DNA from: Pseudoduganella umbonata
GTDB lineage: Bacteria; Pseudomonadota; Gammaproteobacteria; Burkholderiales; Burkholderiaceae_D
Assembly (NCBI RefSeq): GCF_014192225.1
Contig: NZ_JACHXS010000011.1
Location: 186,001 to 250,000, forward strand
Length of the DNA stretch: 64,000 bases
Reading direction: 5' to 3'
Position numbers and translations under genes: made by a program. The notes under the pieces were generated by a model that saw only the letters and a list, made by a program, of their open reading frames with translations, searched no databases and was not told where the DNA came from. How positions within the stretch are numbered: position 1 is the first letter of the stretch; every line of letters starts with the position of its first letter. Shown one piece after another: positions 41,268-52,406 of this stretch.

Positions 41268-44200
41268 TTACGACCAGGACAGGTCGAAATCCACCAGCGA
41301 TGCATCGGCCACACCGGTTAGCGTGGCAATCTGTTTCAACTCCTTGGAGGACACCATCGCGTCCGCGCTGCTCGACGCGAACTTGAACACGGCGGTCGAT
41401 ACGCCGTTGTCGATCGCGAAGAATGCCACGTCGCCCTTGGCATACGCCTGTGCCGCGTTGCCGATCGCTGCCGCGGCGTTACCGCTGTCCAGCTTGTTCG
41501 CGTTGACGCCGAACACCACCAGGCCAGCCGCAGCGGAGAAACCACCGGTCTCCCCCCACTGCACGGTATCGCTGCCCGCCAGTCCCAGGCCGGACGTCCG
41601 GAACGCCAGCGTGTCCGCGTCCACATTGAAATCGGCCACCTTGTCGTGCGAGGCCAGGTCGAGCACGAACACGTCGTTGCCCAGGCCGCCCGTCAGCGCG
41701 TCGTCACCGGCCCCGCCGTCCAGCGTATCTTTGCCCGCACCGCCGGACAGCTGGTCCTTGCCGCGACCGCCGCTGAGCAGGTTGTCCATGTCGTTGCCGG
41801 TACCGTTGAACGACGAGGTGCCGGTATAGACGAGGTGTTCGACTTGCGCACCCAGTACGTACTTCGCCAGCGAGGCCAGCACCGTATCGGTCCCCTCGCC
41901 CGCCACCTCTGTCACGCCGTCGCCGGCCGCGTTGACAACGTAGACATCGTCGTCGGCGCCGCCGGTCATCGTGTCGTTGCCGGCACCGCCATCAAGGAAG
42001 TCGTTGCCGCTGCCGCCGTCGAGCCTGTCGTTACCGGCACCACCGAGCAGGCTGTCGTCGCCGTTGCCGCCGTTCAGCACGTCGTTTCCGGCCCCGCCAT
42101 CGAGCGTGTCGTTACCGTCCAGGCCGGCCAGCGTGTTGGCGGCGGCGTTGCCCGTCAACTTGTTGGCTTCGCCATTGCCGGTGAGGTTCACTGCCACTTT
42201 CGACGTCGCGGTTGCGTGCTCGATGTTTTCCGCCAGCACCCAGGTGGTATTGGCCACCGCGATCGCGACCTGCACCGTGTCGTTACCGGCGCCGGCAGCT
42301 TCGATCACCACGTCGCCCTGGTTGTCGACGACGTAGGTATCGTTGCCGCCCTGGCCGGCCATGGTATCCGCGCCGATGCCGCCATTGATCGTTTCGCTGC
42401 CGGTGGTGCCCGTCAGGGCATCGTTCCACTTGGTCGGGGTGGTCGACACGGCCAGCGTACCGAATGCCGCGGTGCCGTCGGCAAACGTGAAGTTTTCCAC
42501 GTTGCGCGCCACGACCGTCGTCGCGCCGTTGCGCAATTGCACTTCGCTATCGGCGCTGCGGGTGATCGCCCAGGCCGCGCGATTACCGGCCAGCACGGCC
42601 GTATCGTCGCCGGCGCCGCCGTCGAGCGTGTCTGCGCCCCCACCCGAATCCAGCACGTCGTTGCCGTCGCCACCGAGCAGGCTGTCGGCACCGGTACCGC
42701 CGGTCAGCGTATCGTTGCCGGCCAGGCCGGACAGCTTGCCGCCGCCGTTGCCGTTGACGATCTTGTTTGCCTCGGCGTTCCCCGTCAAAGTGGCCTTCGC
42801 GTTGCCGGTATAGACCAGGTTTTCCACGTTAGCGGCAAGCGTCAGCGTGGCGGCGCCGGACAGCACCGTATCGCGGCCATTGCCGGCCAGTTCGGTGACC
42901 TTGTCGCCGGTTACGTCGACGATGTAGGTGTCGTCGCCAGCGCCACCGTCGAGCTTGTCGGAACCGCGGCCGCCATCCAGCGTGTCGTTGCCGGCGCCGC
43001 CGGTCAGCGTGTTGGCGGCAGCGTTGCCGGTCAGCGCGTTGTCCAGGCCGTTGCCGCCCAGGTTGACCGCGGCCGTCGACGTGATCGTGGCATGCTCGAC
43101 GTTCTCCCCAAGCACATAGGTGGCGTTGCGCGCAGTCATGGCCACCTGCACCGTGTCAGTGCCGCTACCGGCCGTTTCCACGATGATATCGCCGACGGCA
43201 TCGACGACATACGTGTCGTCGCCAGCACCGCCAGCCAGCGTGTCGCTGCCGGCGCCGCCGGACAGCGTGTCGTTGCCGCTGCTGCCAGTTAGCGCGTTGT
43301 TGAGGGCATTGCCGACGCCCAGCCTGCCCGCCGTGCCGGTGATGACCAGGTTTTCGACATTGGCGACCAGCGTGAAGTCGACGCCGGCGCGCACCGTGTC
43401 GATGCCTTCATTGGCTTTCTCGACCACTACTACGCGACTGTCGGCCACGATATACGTGTCGTCGCCGGCGCCACCTTCCAAGGTATCGGCACCGCCGCCG
43501 CCGTCAATCGTGTCGTTGCCGGCGCCGGCGCTGAAGGCCTGGTTACTGTCATCGGCGCCCAGTGCGGCGAAGTACGCCGCGCTGTCGTTGCCGGCCGTGC
43601 CTTCGAGCGTGCCCAGGACCATCAGCGTGACGACCTTGCTGGCCGGGCTCTCCTGCCCCAGCGAGTCGACGGCAATGGCGCTGAAACGGTGTGCGCCGGC
43701 CTTCAGGTCGGCCAGCTGGACACTCCAGCTGCCGTCCGCGCTGGCGGTGACCTGCGCCACCTTGACGTCGCCATCGAACAGCGTGATCGTGGCGCCGGCG
43801 TCGCCGGTACCGGTCACCAGCAGGTTGCCGGTGGTGAACTTGCCTTCGTCGATCACCATCGCATCGGCGCCCCTCATCGGCGCGGCCATCATGACGGCGG
43901 CAGCGCCGGTATCGGCAGCCTGCACGGTGAACTGGGGTGCGGCCGGCGGCTCGCCGGTGCTGCTCGATGCGACGAATTCGGCGGCGCCGTCATAGTCGAT
44001 CATCTGCTGCCAAACGCGGCTGGCCCCGTCGGGCGCGGTCGTGGTCCAGCTGACGATCACGTGGCCGTCGGCCGCCTCGGCCACGGCCGGCGCGGCGACC
44101 GTGCCCGTGATGGCGACCTGGTTCACCTGCCACGCGGCGCCGGCGGCGGTGCCGTCGGCCTGGTAGTGGCGGCCCATCACGGTGGTGACGCCGTCGGCCG

Positions 44201-45908
44201 CGACATTGCTCCACACGACGATGAAGCCGCCGTCGCGCAGGCCCGTTACGGCAGCCTCGTGCTGGAAGCCGCTGCTGGCGACCGGGATCGGCGTGCCGAC
44301 CCGCGTGCCGGCGGCATTGAAGCGCTGCACCATCACGGCATCGTCGGCCGTGGCGGCATTGCCGTCATCCTGGATCCACGCCACCGCCGTGCCGGCCACG
44401 ACGGTGCCGGCCTGGCCGTACAGCGTGGCGATGCCGACGCTGCCGACGACGCCCGTGGTGGCCAGTTTCACTTCGGCGCCCATGGCTTCGCCATCCCAGC
44501 GGAACTGCTGCACCAGCACGCCCTGGCTGGTGCCATTGTCGGATTGCCAGGCCACCATGTAGCCATTGTCCTGCTCCGCGATCGCGGCGCCGCCCTGCTC
44601 GCCGGCAGTCGTGGTATTGACGATGGCAGCGGCCTGCGCCGCGCCATCCCAGCCGAAGCGGGATACGTGCACGTCGGTATCCGCTTGCCACGACACGGCA
44701 AAGCCGCCGTCGATGGTGGCGGTGACGGACGGGGTCACCTGGTCGCCGGCACTGCCCAGCACCACTTCGGTGCCGTTCCTGCTGCCGTCGGCATTAAAGC
44801 GCTGCAACGCGATGTCCCATCCGCTGGCGGTGGCGCTCTGGAAAACGGCAACCCAGCCGCCATCGTACAACGCGGCAACCACGGGCGCGGCCTGGCTGCC
44901 GGCGGTGGCGGTATTAATCTGCGCGACAGCGCCACGCGGCATGCCGTCGGCATCGAACTGGCGGAAGAACACGCCGCTGCCGTCGGCGTCGCTGCCTTGC
45001 CAGGCGATGACATAGGAACCGTCGGCAAGGCCGGTGACGGATTGGGCCCGCGCATTCGCCGCCACCAGCGGGTCGATGCCGGTCAGGTCCAGCGTAGTGT
45101 CGGAAAACTGCAAGTAGCGGATGCCGACCAGCGTGTCGCTGCCGTCCTGGCTGGCGCGCAGGTCGCTAACGATGACCCGGCCATCGGCCTGCGTGACGAC
45201 CCGGTAGTCGCTCTGCCGGCCGGTGAATACGGCCGTGTCCGCGCCGGTACCGCCCACCAGCGTATCGTTGCCGCCCGCGCCGCGCAGCACATCGCTGCCG
45301 GCGCCGCCGTCCAGTACGTTGTCGCCGTCGTCACCGCCCAACACGTCGGCGAACGCGCTGCCTTCGAGGTTTTCGATGCTGAGCAGGTGGTCGTAGCCAT
45401 CGGTCGAGCTCGCGCCGCTCAGCAGACTGGCCGTCACGCCGGACGCCGAGTAAGCGTAGCTGGCCGTGTCGATGCCAAGGCCGCCGTCGAGCGTGTCGTT
45501 GCCGATTCCGCCGGTCAGGACCTCGGCGCCCGCGCTGCCCGTGATGCTGTCGTCGAAGCCGGAGCCCTGCACGCGCTCGATCGAAACAAGTGTGATGTTG
45601 CCGCCCAGAATGCCATCGGCACCGTGGGCCGGCGACTCCAGCAAGGCAGTGCCATTGCCCAGGTGGATGGTCAGCGCACTGGGCGCCCCGCTGAAATCGA
45701 CGAGATCGCTACCGGCGCCACCGTCGAGCGTGTCGTTGCCTTCGGAGCCGAAGATCGTATCGTTGCCTTCGTAACCATACATGACGTCATGGCCGGTGTC
45801 CCCCAGCGGGCCGAAGCCGCCGACGAACACATCGCCGAGGTCGGTGCCTTGTTCGACATCATCCGCGAAACCGCCAAAAACGTAAGGAGCGCCAGTCTTG
45901 ACCGTCAT
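41268..45908 (-). CDS. Large RTX calcium-binding repeat protein, probably type I secreted
   Basis: 1546 residues, no N-terminal signal. Four parts: RTX nonapeptide repeats with GGxGxDxLxG pattern (about 40-230); a stretch of about 400 residues with repeating [16 protein letters not shown] strands, each followed by a QRFNADG-like turn; one Ig-like module ([26 protein letters not shown]); then many more RTX blocks. The last 100 residues end in a hydrophobic type I-like C-terminal tail. RTX proteins fold on binding extracellular calcium; adhesin or surface-layer roles are common. No T1SS transporter genes are next to it. AAGGTGG precedes the start. Confidence 0.88.
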   Translation of the reverse strand: MTVKTGAPYVFGGFADDVEQGTDLGDVFVGGFGPLGDTGHDVMYGYEGNDTIFGSEGNDTLDGGAGSDLVDFSGAPSALTIHLGNGTALLESPAHGADGILGGNITLVSIERVQGSGFDDSITGSAGAEVLTGGIGNDTLDGGLGIDTASYAYSASGVTASLLSGASSTDGYDHLLSIENLEGSAFADVLGGDDGDNVLDGGAGSDVLRGAGGNDTLVGGTGADTAVFTGRQSDYRVVTQADGRVIVSDLRASQDGSDTLVGIRYLQFSDTTLDLTGIDPLVAANARAQSVTGLADGSYVIAWQGSDADGSGVFFRQFDADGMPRGAVAQINTATAGSQAAPVVAALYDGGWVAVFQSATASGWDIALQRFNADGSRNGTEVVLGSAGDQVTPSVTATIDGGFAVSWQADTDVHVSRFGWDGAAQAAAIVNTTTAGEQGGAAIAEQDNGYMVAWQSDNGTSQGVLVQQFRWDGEAMGAEVKLATTGVVGSVGIATLYGQAGTVVAGTAVAWIQDDGNAATADDAVMVQRFNAAGTRVGTPIPVASSGFQHEAAVTGLRDGGFIVVWSNVAADGVTTVMGRHYQADGTAAGAAWQVNQVAITGTVAAPAVAEAADGHVIVSWTTTAPDGASRVWQQMIDYDGAAEFVASSSTGEPPAAPQFTVQAADTGAAAVMMAAPMRGADAMVIDEGKFTTGNLLVTGTGDAGATITLFDGDVKVAQVTASADGSWSVQLADLKAGAHRFSAIAVDSLGQESPASKVVTLMVLGTLEGTAGNDSAAYFAALGADDSNQAFSAGAGNDTIDGGGGADTLEGGAGDDTYIVADSRVVVVEKANEGIDTVRAGVDFTLVANVENLVITGTAGRLGVGNALNNALTGSSGNDTLSGGAGSDTLAGGAGDDTYVVDAVGDIIVETAGSGTDTVQVAMTARNATYVLGENVEHATITSTAAVNLGGNGLDNALTGNAAANTLTGGAGNDTLDGGRGSDKLDGGAGDDTYIVDVTGDKVTELAGNGRDTVLSGAATLTLAANVENLVYTGNAKATLTGNAEANKIVNGNGGGKLSGLAGNDTLTGGTGADSLLGGDGNDVLDSGGGADTLDGGAGDDTAVLAGNRAAWAITRSADSEVQLRNGATTVVARNVENFTFADGTAAFGTLAVSTTPTKWNDALTGTTGSETINGGIGADTMAGQGGNDTYVVDNQGDVVIEAAGAGNDTVQVAIAVANTTWVLAENIEHATATSKVAVNLTGNGEANKLTGNAAANTLAGLDGNDTLDGGAGNDVLNGGNGDDSLLGGAGNDRLDGGSGNDFLDGGAGNDTMTGGADDDVYVVNAAGDGVTEVAGEGTDTVLASLAKYVLGAQVEHLVYTGTSSFNGTGNDMDNLLSGGRGKDQLSGGAGKDTLDGGAGDDALTGGLGNDVFVLDLASHDKVADFNVDADTLAFRTSGLGLAGSDTVQWGETGGFSAAAGLVVFGVNANKLDSGNAAAAIGNAAQAYAKGDVAFFAIDNGVSTAVFKFASSSADAMVSSKELKQIATLTGVADASLVDFDLSWS

Positions 45909-46094
45909 TTAATCCACCTTGAGAAAGAAATTTGCCACACGGCAATTTATCATGACTCACGGCGGATGCATCTATCCCGGCGAACGTATTGCGCTGAATC
46001 AGCAAAACATGTTGCTCTGTGGATACACTAAAATCGTTCCGTTGTAAAGGCGCTAAATACAATTTCTGAATTGCAATGGCGTTCCTGCAACAGC

Positions 46095-46610
46095 TCAGGT
46101 ATCGACCTTGTGATCTTCGGCTTGCGCTTCCTGCATGGCTTGCGGCTCCATGTGTTCGGCGGCGATGTTCAGGCGGATGAAGCCACCCCAGGCCAGCAGC
46201 AGCGCGGCGGCGCACAGTCCGATCACGCCGGCGTGCGGCAGCAGTTCGGGATGGCCATGCAGGGACTGGAAGGCGGAGACCAGGCATTCGATCGACAGCG
46301 ACACGACCACCACGACCAGGAAGCGCGACAGGAAACGCCGCACCCGGGTCGGCGTGCTGATGCTGGCTTCCCGCTGCACCTCTTCTTCCAGTACCGTCTG
46401 GCCCAGTTCGAACGACGCGACGGCGATCGTCAACAGGCCGATACATTCGAGGATGCGGATGAAACGTGGCGGCGTTTCGGCGTCGACGGCGGCCGTCAGC
46501 GCTTCCCAGATTTCCCATGCGGCCATGCCGACGAGAGCGACCCCGCATACGAGAAAAAACACCGAGACGGCGATATAACCGGCGCCGAACAATTTTTGCA
46601 GGACTTTCAT
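46095..46610 (-). CDS. Four-helix integral membrane protein, function unknown
   Basis: 171 residues beginning MKVLQKLFGAGYIAVSVFFLVCG. Four predicted membrane segments (about 6-30, 46-70, 95-115, 130-155) with a cytoplasmic-type Glu/Gln-rich C-terminus. ERILE/ECIGLLTIAVASFELGQTVLEEE in the middle is distinctive. No family recognised; the long upstream frame extension is not credible. 186 bases separate it from the RTX gene on the same strand. Confidence 0.7.
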   Translation of the reverse strand: MKVLQKLFGAGYIAVSVFFLVCGVALVGMAAWEIWEALTAAVDAETPPRFIRILECIGLLTIAVASFELGQTVLEEEVQREASISTPTRVRRFLSRFLVVVVVSLSIECLVSAFQSLHGHPELLPHAGVIGLCAAALLLAWGGFIRLNIAAEHMEPQAMQEAQAEDHKVDT

Positions 46611-46806
46611 GGAGCTCCAGGCATAACGATATGCGGCAATATTCGCACGAGCACGGCAGGGATGGTCGCACGCGAGGGGCGCTACAGCGGTAAAATTCGT
46701 CAAAGCAATAGCGATGCAATGGTTTCGCCGGCAAGTATCCACCGATGACCAAACTTTATTGCACCAGTTTTATTCCCGATTACTTCTTCCACCGGTCAGG
46801 ATCACG

Positions 46807-48213
46807 ATGACGCTCCCCGTTCTGCTCAATCTCGCCACCGCCCTGCTCCTGCTGGGGTTCCTGTACCACCAGCAGCGCCGGCATGCCACGTTTACAGTGC
46901 GGGTCTTCACGGCGCTCGGCCTCGGCGTGGTGTTCGGCGCGGCATTGCAGGCGCTGTACGGCGCCGACAGTGCCGCCATCAAGACCACCGGCGAATACCT
47001 GGACATCGTCGGCACCGGCTACGTGAAGCTGCTGCAGATGATCGTGATGCCGCTGATCATGGTGTCGATCGTCGCGGCGATCCTGAAGCTGCGCGATGCC
47101 AAGTCGCTGGGCAAGATCAGCGCGCTGACGATCGGTACGCTGATGGCGACCACCGCGGTGGCCGCGGCGATCGGCATCCTGATGGCCAAGCTGTTCGGGC
47201 TGTCGGCGGCGGGACTGACGTCCAGCGCCGCCGAAGTGGCGCGCGGCGCCTACCTCGAAGGCCGGCTGGCCGACGCCCAGGCCATCTCGCTGCCCAACAT
47301 GATCCTGTCGTTCATTCCTGCCAACCCGTTCCTCGACATGACAGGCGGGCGCAAGACGTCGACGATTGCCGTCGTCATCTTTGCCGTGTTCGTCGGCATC
47401 GCGGCGATCGGCATTGCCGACAAGAAGCCGGAGCTGTTCGTGTCGTTCGACCATGCGGTGAAGGTGGCGCACGCGATCGTGATGCGCATCGTGACGCTGG
47501 TACTGCGGCTGACACCCTATGGCATCTTCGCGTTGATGGCCCAGGTGGTCGCCACGTCCAGCTATGCCGACATCCTCGACCTGATCGGCTTCGTGGCAGC
47601 TTCCTATTGCGCGCTGCTGCTGATGTTCGGCGTGCACCTGGCCATCGTCGCCGGCACCGGGCTGAACCCGCTGCGCTTCGCGAAGAAGATCCTGCCGGTG
47701 CTGACCTTCGCATTCACGTCGCGCAGCAGCGCGGGTGCGATACCGATGAACGTGCAGACGCAGGTGCAGCGGCTCGGCACACCGGAAGGCATCGCCAATT
47801 TCTCGGCATCGTTCGGCGCCACGATCGGCCAGAACGGTTGCGCCGGCATCTATCCGGCAATGCTGGCCGTGATGATCGCGCCGACCGTCGGCATCGACCC
47901 GTTCACCGTGTCGTTCCTGCTGCCGCTGCTGGCGGTGATCACGATCGGGTCGGTCGGCGTGGCCGGCGTCGGTGGCGGTGCCACATTCGCCGCGCTGATC
48001 GTGCTTTCCTCGATGAACCTGCCGGTGGCGCTGGCCGGGCTGCTGATCTCGATCGAGCCGCTGATCGACATGGGCCGCACCGCGCTGAACGTCTCCGGCG
48101 CGATCACGGCCGGCACGCTGACCTCGCGCGTGATGGGCGAAACGGATGTCGCCATCTTCGAGCGCGACGACGATGCGGAAGTGGATAGCGAATCGGAAAT
48201 CACGCCCGCCTGA
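46807..48213 (+). CDS. tcyP: L-cystine / dicarboxylate-type symporter, TcyP family
   Basis: 468 residues, eight or more membrane helices of the DAACS family. Sequence blocks closely follow Escherichia coli YdjN/TcyP as I recall it: NIVGTGYVKLLQMIVMPL, LTFAFTSRSSAGAIPMNVQTQ, SASFGATIGQNGCAGIYPAM and LLISIEPLIDMGRTALNVSG. It would import L-cystine driven by a cation gradient. CAGGA precedes the chosen ATG; in-frame codons upstream look untranslated. Confidence 0.93.
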   Translation: MTLPVLLNLATALLLLGFLYHQQRRHATFTVRVFTALGLGVVFGAALQALYGADSAAIKTTGEYLDIVGTGYVKLLQMIVMPLIMVSIVAAILKLRDAKSLGKISALTIGTLMATTAVAAAIGILMAKLFGLSAAGLTSSAAEVARGAYLEGRLADAQAISLPNMILSFIPANPFLDMTGGRKTSTIAVVIFAVFVGIAAIGIADKKPELFVSFDHAVKVAHAIVMRIVTLVLRLTPYGIFALMAQVVATSSYADILDLIGFVAASYCALLLMFGVHLAIVAGTGLNPLRFAKKILPVLTFAFTSRSSAGAIPMNVQTQVQRLGTPEGIANFSASFGATIGQNGCAGIYPAMLAVMIAPTVGIDPFTVSFLLPLLAVITIGSVGVAGVGGGATFAALIVLSSMNLPVALAGLLISIEPLIDMGRTALNVSGAITAGTLTSRVMGETDVAIFERDDDAEVDSESEITPA

Positions 48214-48315
48214 AGCGGCCCGGCCGCGCCGGCGCGCGCGGTTGTGCACCATCTCGCGCCACTGTTTTGCAGTTTCGTCTAGTATTCGCAAACCGAATTC
48301 TCGAGACGAGCGGCG

Positions 48316-49080
48316 ATGGAACAAAAGTGGCCCCAACAGATCTGGATCGTGCGGCATGGACAAAGTGCCGGCAATGTCGCGCGCGATGCCGCGGAAGCTG
48401 CATCGCAGTTTCTGATCGACATCGCCGAACGGGACATGGACGTACCGCTGTCCGCGCTGGGCGAACAGCAGGCGGCCGCGCTGGGGCAATGGTTCGGCGC
48501 GCTGCCGCCGGAGCAGCGGCCGAACGTGGTGCTGTTCTCGCCTTACGTCCGGGCGCGCGAGACGGCGCTGGCAGTCGTCAACCGGCTGGACCGCAACGAC
48601 CTGCTGACGGTGGCGACCGATGAACGGCTGCGTGAAAAGGAGTTCGGCATCGTCGACCGCCTGACGCCCCTCGGTATTGCCGACAAATTCCCCGAACTGC
48701 ATGAACAGCGCCGGCACGTGGGCAAGTTCTATTTCCGGCCGCCGGGCGGCGAAAGCTGGTGCGACGTGATCCTGCGCCTGCGCAGCGTGCTCGATACCAT
48801 CACCCGCGAATACCGCAACGAGCGCGTGCTGATCGTGGGCCACCAGGTGATCGTCAACTGCTTCCGCTACCTGCTCGAACGGATGGACGAAGACGCGATC
48901 CTCGCCATCGACCGGGCCGGCGACGTGCCGAACTGCAGCGTTACATCCTACCGTTTCGACCCGGCCGCCGGCAAGCGGGGCAAGCTGGTGCTCGACCTGG
49001 AAAACTTCGTTGCTCCGCTGACGGACACCGGCACGCCGGTGACCACCAGCAAGGACGAGCCGGCCGCGCCGAAATCATAA
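48316..49080 (+). CDS. Histidine phosphatase (phosphoglycerate mutase-like) protein
   Basis: 254 residues. The RHG motif with catalytic His (IWIVRHGQSAGN) lies near residue 13, followed by a second-site motif SPYVRARETA and VLIVGHQVIVNCFRYLL with the second His. Cytosolic enzyme hydrolysing or transferring phosphate; substrate unknown. It precedes the nucleotide-repair dehydratase by 14 bases and could be co-expressed. Confidence 0.9.
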   Translation: MEQKWPQQIWIVRHGQSAGNVARDAAEAASQFLIDIAERDMDVPLSALGEQQAAALGQWFGALPPEQRPNVVLFSPYVRARETALAVVNRLDRNDLLTVATDERLREKEFGIVDRLTPLGIADKFPELHEQRRHVGKFYFRPPGGESWCDVILRLRSVLDTITREYRNERVLIVGHQVIVNCFRYLLERMDEDAILAIDRAGDVPNCSVTSYRFDPAAGKRGKLVLDLENFVAPLTDTGTPVTTSKDEPAAPKS

Positions 49081-49094
49081 GGACAGGAATTTTC

Positions 49095-50021
49095 ATGACA
49101 ACCGAGATCACCGCCGCCACGTTACGGGAATGGGCGCTGCCCGAACCGTCGTTCGACGACGACAAGGAAGGCCGCGGCCACGTGCTGATCGTGGGGGGCT
49201 CGCGGGAGATGCCGGGGGCCGTGATACTGGCGGCGACCGCGGCGCTGCGCGCCGGAGCCGGCAAGCTGACGATGGCCACGGCCGCCACGGTGGCACCGCT
49301 GGTGGCGACCACGATCCCCGAGGCACGCGTGATCGGCCTGGCGGAAACGAACGGTGGCGGGTTCACCGTGGAAGCGGCACGCCGGCTTGGCGAGCAGTTT
49401 GGCCAATCCGGCGGCAAGATCAGTTCGCTGCTGGTGGGGCCGGGCATGCAGGACGATGCGGCCACGGCGGAACTGGTGCATGCGCTGCTGCCGCGCTTCG
49501 CCGGCACGCCGGTGATCCTGGATGCGGCCGCGATGGGTGCGGTGCGGGCGCAAGGCGCACCGCACCTGCTGGAAGAACCGAAGGACATGGAACATTTTCG
49601 CTTCCGCGAAGCTGTGCTGATGACGCCGCATGCCGGCGAACTGGCGCACCTGACGCGGCGCGACAAGGAACAGATCTGCGATGCCCCGCTGGAGGCAGCG
49701 CAGGAGGCCGCGAGGCGCTGGAACGCGATCGTGGCGCTGAAAGGCGCCACCACCGTGATCGCCACGCCGGACGGCCGCCAGTGGCAACACCAGGGCGGCA
49801 ATGTCGGCCTGGCCATTTCCGGCTCGGGCGACACGCTGGCAGGCATCATCGCCGGCCTCGTGGCCCGCGGCGCCACGCTGGAACAGGCTGCCGCATGGGG
49901 GGTGGCGCTGCATGCCTCCGCCGGCGAACAGCTGTCGATCCGGTATGGCGTGCTGGGTTACCTGGCACGGGAAATATCGGCCGAGATACCGGCCCTGTTG
50001 CGTACGCTTGCCCCAGCCTGA
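49095..50021 (+). CDS. nnrD: ADP-dependent NAD(P)H-hydrate dehydratase
   Basis: 308 residues. Repairs hydrated NAD(P)H to NAD(P)H using ADP. Kinase-like fold segments: HVLIVGGSREMPGAVILAATAALRAGAGKLTMAT, LVGPGM near the nucleotide site, VILDAAAMGA, VLMTPHAGELAHL, and the diagnostic NVGLAISGSGDTLAGIIAGLVARG. The epimerase half (NnrE) found fused in many bacteria is absent; it would have to be elsewhere. GGACAGGAA precedes the start. Confidence 0.95.
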   Translation: MTTEITAATLREWALPEPSFDDDKEGRGHVLIVGGSREMPGAVILAATAALRAGAGKLTMATAATVAPLVATTIPEARVIGLAETNGGGFTVEAARRLGEQFGQSGGKISSLLVGPGMQDDAATAELVHALLPRFAGTPVILDAAAMGAVRAQGAPHLLEEPKDMEHFRFREAVLMTPHAGELAHLTRRDKEQICDAPLEAAQEAARRWNAIVALKGATTVIATPDGRQWQHQGGNVGLAISGSGDTLAGIIAGLVARGATLEQAAAWGVALHASAGEQLSIRYGVLGYLAREISAEIPALLRTLAPA

Positions 50022-50136
50022 GGGAAAAGCGGCACTTACTATCAGGCATGTCATTGAACAGCAACCATCCTGCGATCTTGCGACAACAAGTGACCGACCA
50101 GGGTTGCACCATTACCCCACTTTATGAGGAGTCGAA

Positions 50137-50517
50137 ATGATCAAGCTGAGTAAATCGTCCGCACTGATCCTGGCCGCCGTGCTGGGCACCGCAGCACTGA
50201 CCGGCTGCAAGAACCGCGATGCGGATACGCCAGCGGCCGACACCACGGCCCCGGCCGTGACGCCGGACACGAGCACCACGCCGGCCGCACCGGCCACGCC
50301 GCCAGCCAGCGGCACCAGCGGCGACGCCGGCACGACCGGCGGCGCAATGGGCACCACCACGCCACCGGCCGACGCGACGACCACGACGCCGCCGACCGAT
50401 GGCGCCACGACCGCGCCGGGCACGACCGGCGGCACTTCGGGTACGACCGGCGGCACCTCGGGTACGTCCGGCACGGCCGGCGACACGGGCACTTCCGGCA
50501 CCACGCCGAGCCGCTGA
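50137..50517 (+). CDS. Threonine/glycine-rich lipoprotein
   Basis: 126 residues. N-terminal lipoprotein signal with lipobox LTGC (about residue 22-24), then an extended low-complexity chain of Thr, Gly, Ala, Pro and Ser lacking any recognised domain (repeats of GTTGG, PPTDG, and TPPADATTT type). Likely an unstructured envelope protein. TATGAGGAG precedes the start and a strong terminator follows. Confidence 0.8.
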   Translation: MIKLSKSSALILAAVLGTAALTGCKNRDADTPAADTTAPAVTPDTSTTPAAPATPPASGTSGDAGTTGGAMGTTTPPADATTTTPPTDGATTAPGTTGGTSGTTGGTSGTSGTAGDTGTSGTTPSR

Positions 50518-50530
50518 TCGGGCATCCAGT

Positions 50531-50569
50531 AAAAAAGCCGGCACCTCTCGCGAGGTGCCGGCTTTTTTT
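50531..50569. terminator. Bidirectional terminator between the lipoprotein and FadL-type genes
   Basis: Perfect hairpin AAGCCGGCACCTC / GAGGTGCCGGCTT with A-run on the left and T-run on the right, serving convergent genes on both strands. Confidence 0.95.
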
Positions 50570-50613
50570 CGTGCCACCGGGGCAGCACGTTCTGCGCTAC
50601 CCGTGGCGGACGA

Positions 50614-52029
50614 TCAGAACTTGTAGTTGTAGGCCACGCCCAGCAGGTTCATGTGCGTCTTCCAGGTGCCGCGGGTGGTTTCGCCGTTGCCCGTGCAGGT
50701 CAGCAGGCCCGGACGGCAATTGTTGGTGTAGTTGGCGTTCGCTTCCTTGAAGTCGAGGTAGGAGTACGCTACGTCGATCGAGGATTTGTCCGACAGTTTC
50801 CAGTTCGCGCCGAACGACAGCTGATTGCGGTCCGAATCCGGCAGCGCGGCATGGCGCAGGGTATCGTTGCGCACTGGCGCTTCGTCGTGGGCGATACCGG
50901 CGCGCAGCAGCACGCGGTCGTTCAGCTTGTAGTTCGCGCCAACGGCAACGCGCACGGTGTTCTTCCACTGCTGGCGGATCACCTCGTCGCCATTGTCGGT
51001 GCCGAGGAATTCGATGTTGATGTTTTCCATGCGCGAGTGGCGCGTCCAGGTCACGTCGAATACGCCGGCCCAGCGGTCGTCGAACTCGTGGTAACCGTTC
51101 ACCGACACCGTTTCCGGCGTGCGCAGTTTTACGCGCGCGGCGGAATCCTCGTGGTGCGACCGCTCTTCGATGATCGCGTTCACGACGCGGTCGCTCGTCA
51201 CGGTAGAGAAGTCCCAGTCGGCGCCGCCGCCCAGCTTGTGATCGATGTGCGAGCGGTACGCGATGCCGAAGCGGGTACCCGGTGCCGGCTGGTACAGGTA
51301 GCCGACATTGAAGCCATAACCCCAGTCCTTGCCCTCGACTTCGGCACGCCCATCGGTGATGCGCGCCAGCGCGGCAGGATTGCCGCCCATCGCCACGATC
51401 TGGCGGATCAGCGCGGCGCCCGTGCCGGCGGCCTGCGCCGCGGCCACGGAGCCGGGAACGTCGACCATCTGGCCCAGGGTGGCCTTCATGAACTCGGCCG
51501 TGATGCCGAAGCCGAACGAATGGCGTTCGTTGATCTTGAAGGCGACCGACGGATTCAGCGCGATCGCGGTCAGTTTCATGTCGGTCAGCGCGTAGCGGCC
51601 GGACCAGTCCCAGTCATACGACAGGTTGGCGCCGTACGGCACGAACATGCCGAAACCGGCGGTCCACTGGCTGTTCAGTTTCTGGCTGTAGTACAGCGAT
51701 GGCGCCGCCACCGCCGTGGGCGCATATTCGTCCTGCAGGCGAGTGCCGCCGGTGCTGGTGCCGGTGAAGCGGGTCGAGCCGCTATCGGCATACGTGGAAT
51801 GCGGGATCAGGCCGGTCACGCCGGTCATGAGCTGCCGGCCTTCCAGGCGCGACAGGCCGGCCGGGTTGGCGAAGATCGTGGAGGCGTCGGCCGCTTCGGC
51901 GCCGTTGGCCTCGGCCGTACCTTGCGACGATACGCTCTGCGAGCCGAAGCGGTAACCGGAGGCGCCGGCGGTCGCAGACACGGTCGCCATCGCGGCCATG
52001 ATGATGAGGGTCAGGTATTTTTTGTTCAC
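50614..52029 (-). CDS. fadL: Outer-membrane transport protein, OmpP1/FadL/TodX family
   Basis: 471 residues with a GTG start. Signal peptide to about residue 24, then YRFGSQSVSSQGTAEANGAEAADASTIFANPAGL, the N-terminal plug segment of FadL-type barrels. Later GGGADWDFSTVTSDRVV and a C-terminal YNYKF ending in Phe for barrel assembly. Imports long-chain fatty acids or aromatic hydrocarbons by diffusion. Alone on its strand; the upstream gap of 377 bases holds a GGGACAGTCCC direct repeat and a terminator but no other gene. Confidence 0.92.
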   Translation of the reverse strand: MNKKYLTLIIMAAMATVSATAGASGYRFGSQSVSSQGTAEANGAEAADASTIFANPAGLSRLEGRQLMTGVTGLIPHSTYADSGSTRFTGTSTGGTRLQDEYAPTAVAAPSLYYSQKLNSQWTAGFGMFVPYGANLSYDWDWSGRYALTDMKLTAIALNPSVAFKINERHSFGFGITAEFMKATLGQMVDVPGSVAAAQAAGTGAALIRQIVAMGGNPAALARITDGRAEVEGKDWGYGFNVGYLYQPAPGTRFGIAYRSHIDHKLGGGADWDFSTVTSDRVVNAIIEERSHHEDSAARVKLRTPETVSVNGYHEFDDRWAGVFDVTWTRHSRMENINIEFLGTDNGDEVIRQQWKNTVRVAVGANYKLNDRVLLRAGIAHDEAPVRNDTLRHAALPDSDRNQLSFGANWKLSDKSSIDVAYSYLDFKEANANYTNNCRPGLLTCTGNGETTRGTWKTHMNLLGVAYNYKF

Positions 52030-52278
52030 AGGTAGTCTCGCTGTCTATTCTTGCCATTCGAATAATTGCTCCCCTCTAACGGCTGGGGCTGCGGGGGCGA
52101 GCATACTACACCGCGGCAAATTTTGATACGAGCGTTCGTTTCCCGCACTGCAACATGTATCAAAACGACTTAAGTAACAATTTGGTTGATCGATCCGCTA
52201 GACAACGGACCATTTTTGGTTTTAATTTCGCCACCTTCTGTTTGGCCCGCTGCCTGCTCAGCTGGTCGCAAAACAACA

Positions 52279-52316
52279 CCGGGGACAGTCCCTCCCAGCG
52301 GGACAGTCCCCGAATT
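52279..52316. repeat. GGGACAGTCCC double element
   Basis: Two near-palindromic copies of GGGACAGTCCC separated by seven bases, in the gap between the FadL gene and the RND pump. Looks like a remnant of the same class of extragenic hairpin elements as at 28996 and 59320, but the sequence differs. Confidence 0.55.
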
Positions 52317-52357
52317 TTTTACAACACTACCGATTCGTTCGGCGTGCTGTACCGCCA

Positions 52358-52386
52358 CAAAAAAAGGGCCGCTCGCGGCGGCCCTA
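52358..52386 (-). terminator. Terminator after the RND pump gene
   Basis: On the minus strand: stem GGGCCGCCGC / GCGGC(CC) hairpin followed by seven T residues, 20 bases past the RND stop. Confidence 0.8.
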
Positions 52387-52406
52387 ACGGAGAAAGACGG
52401 TAGCGA

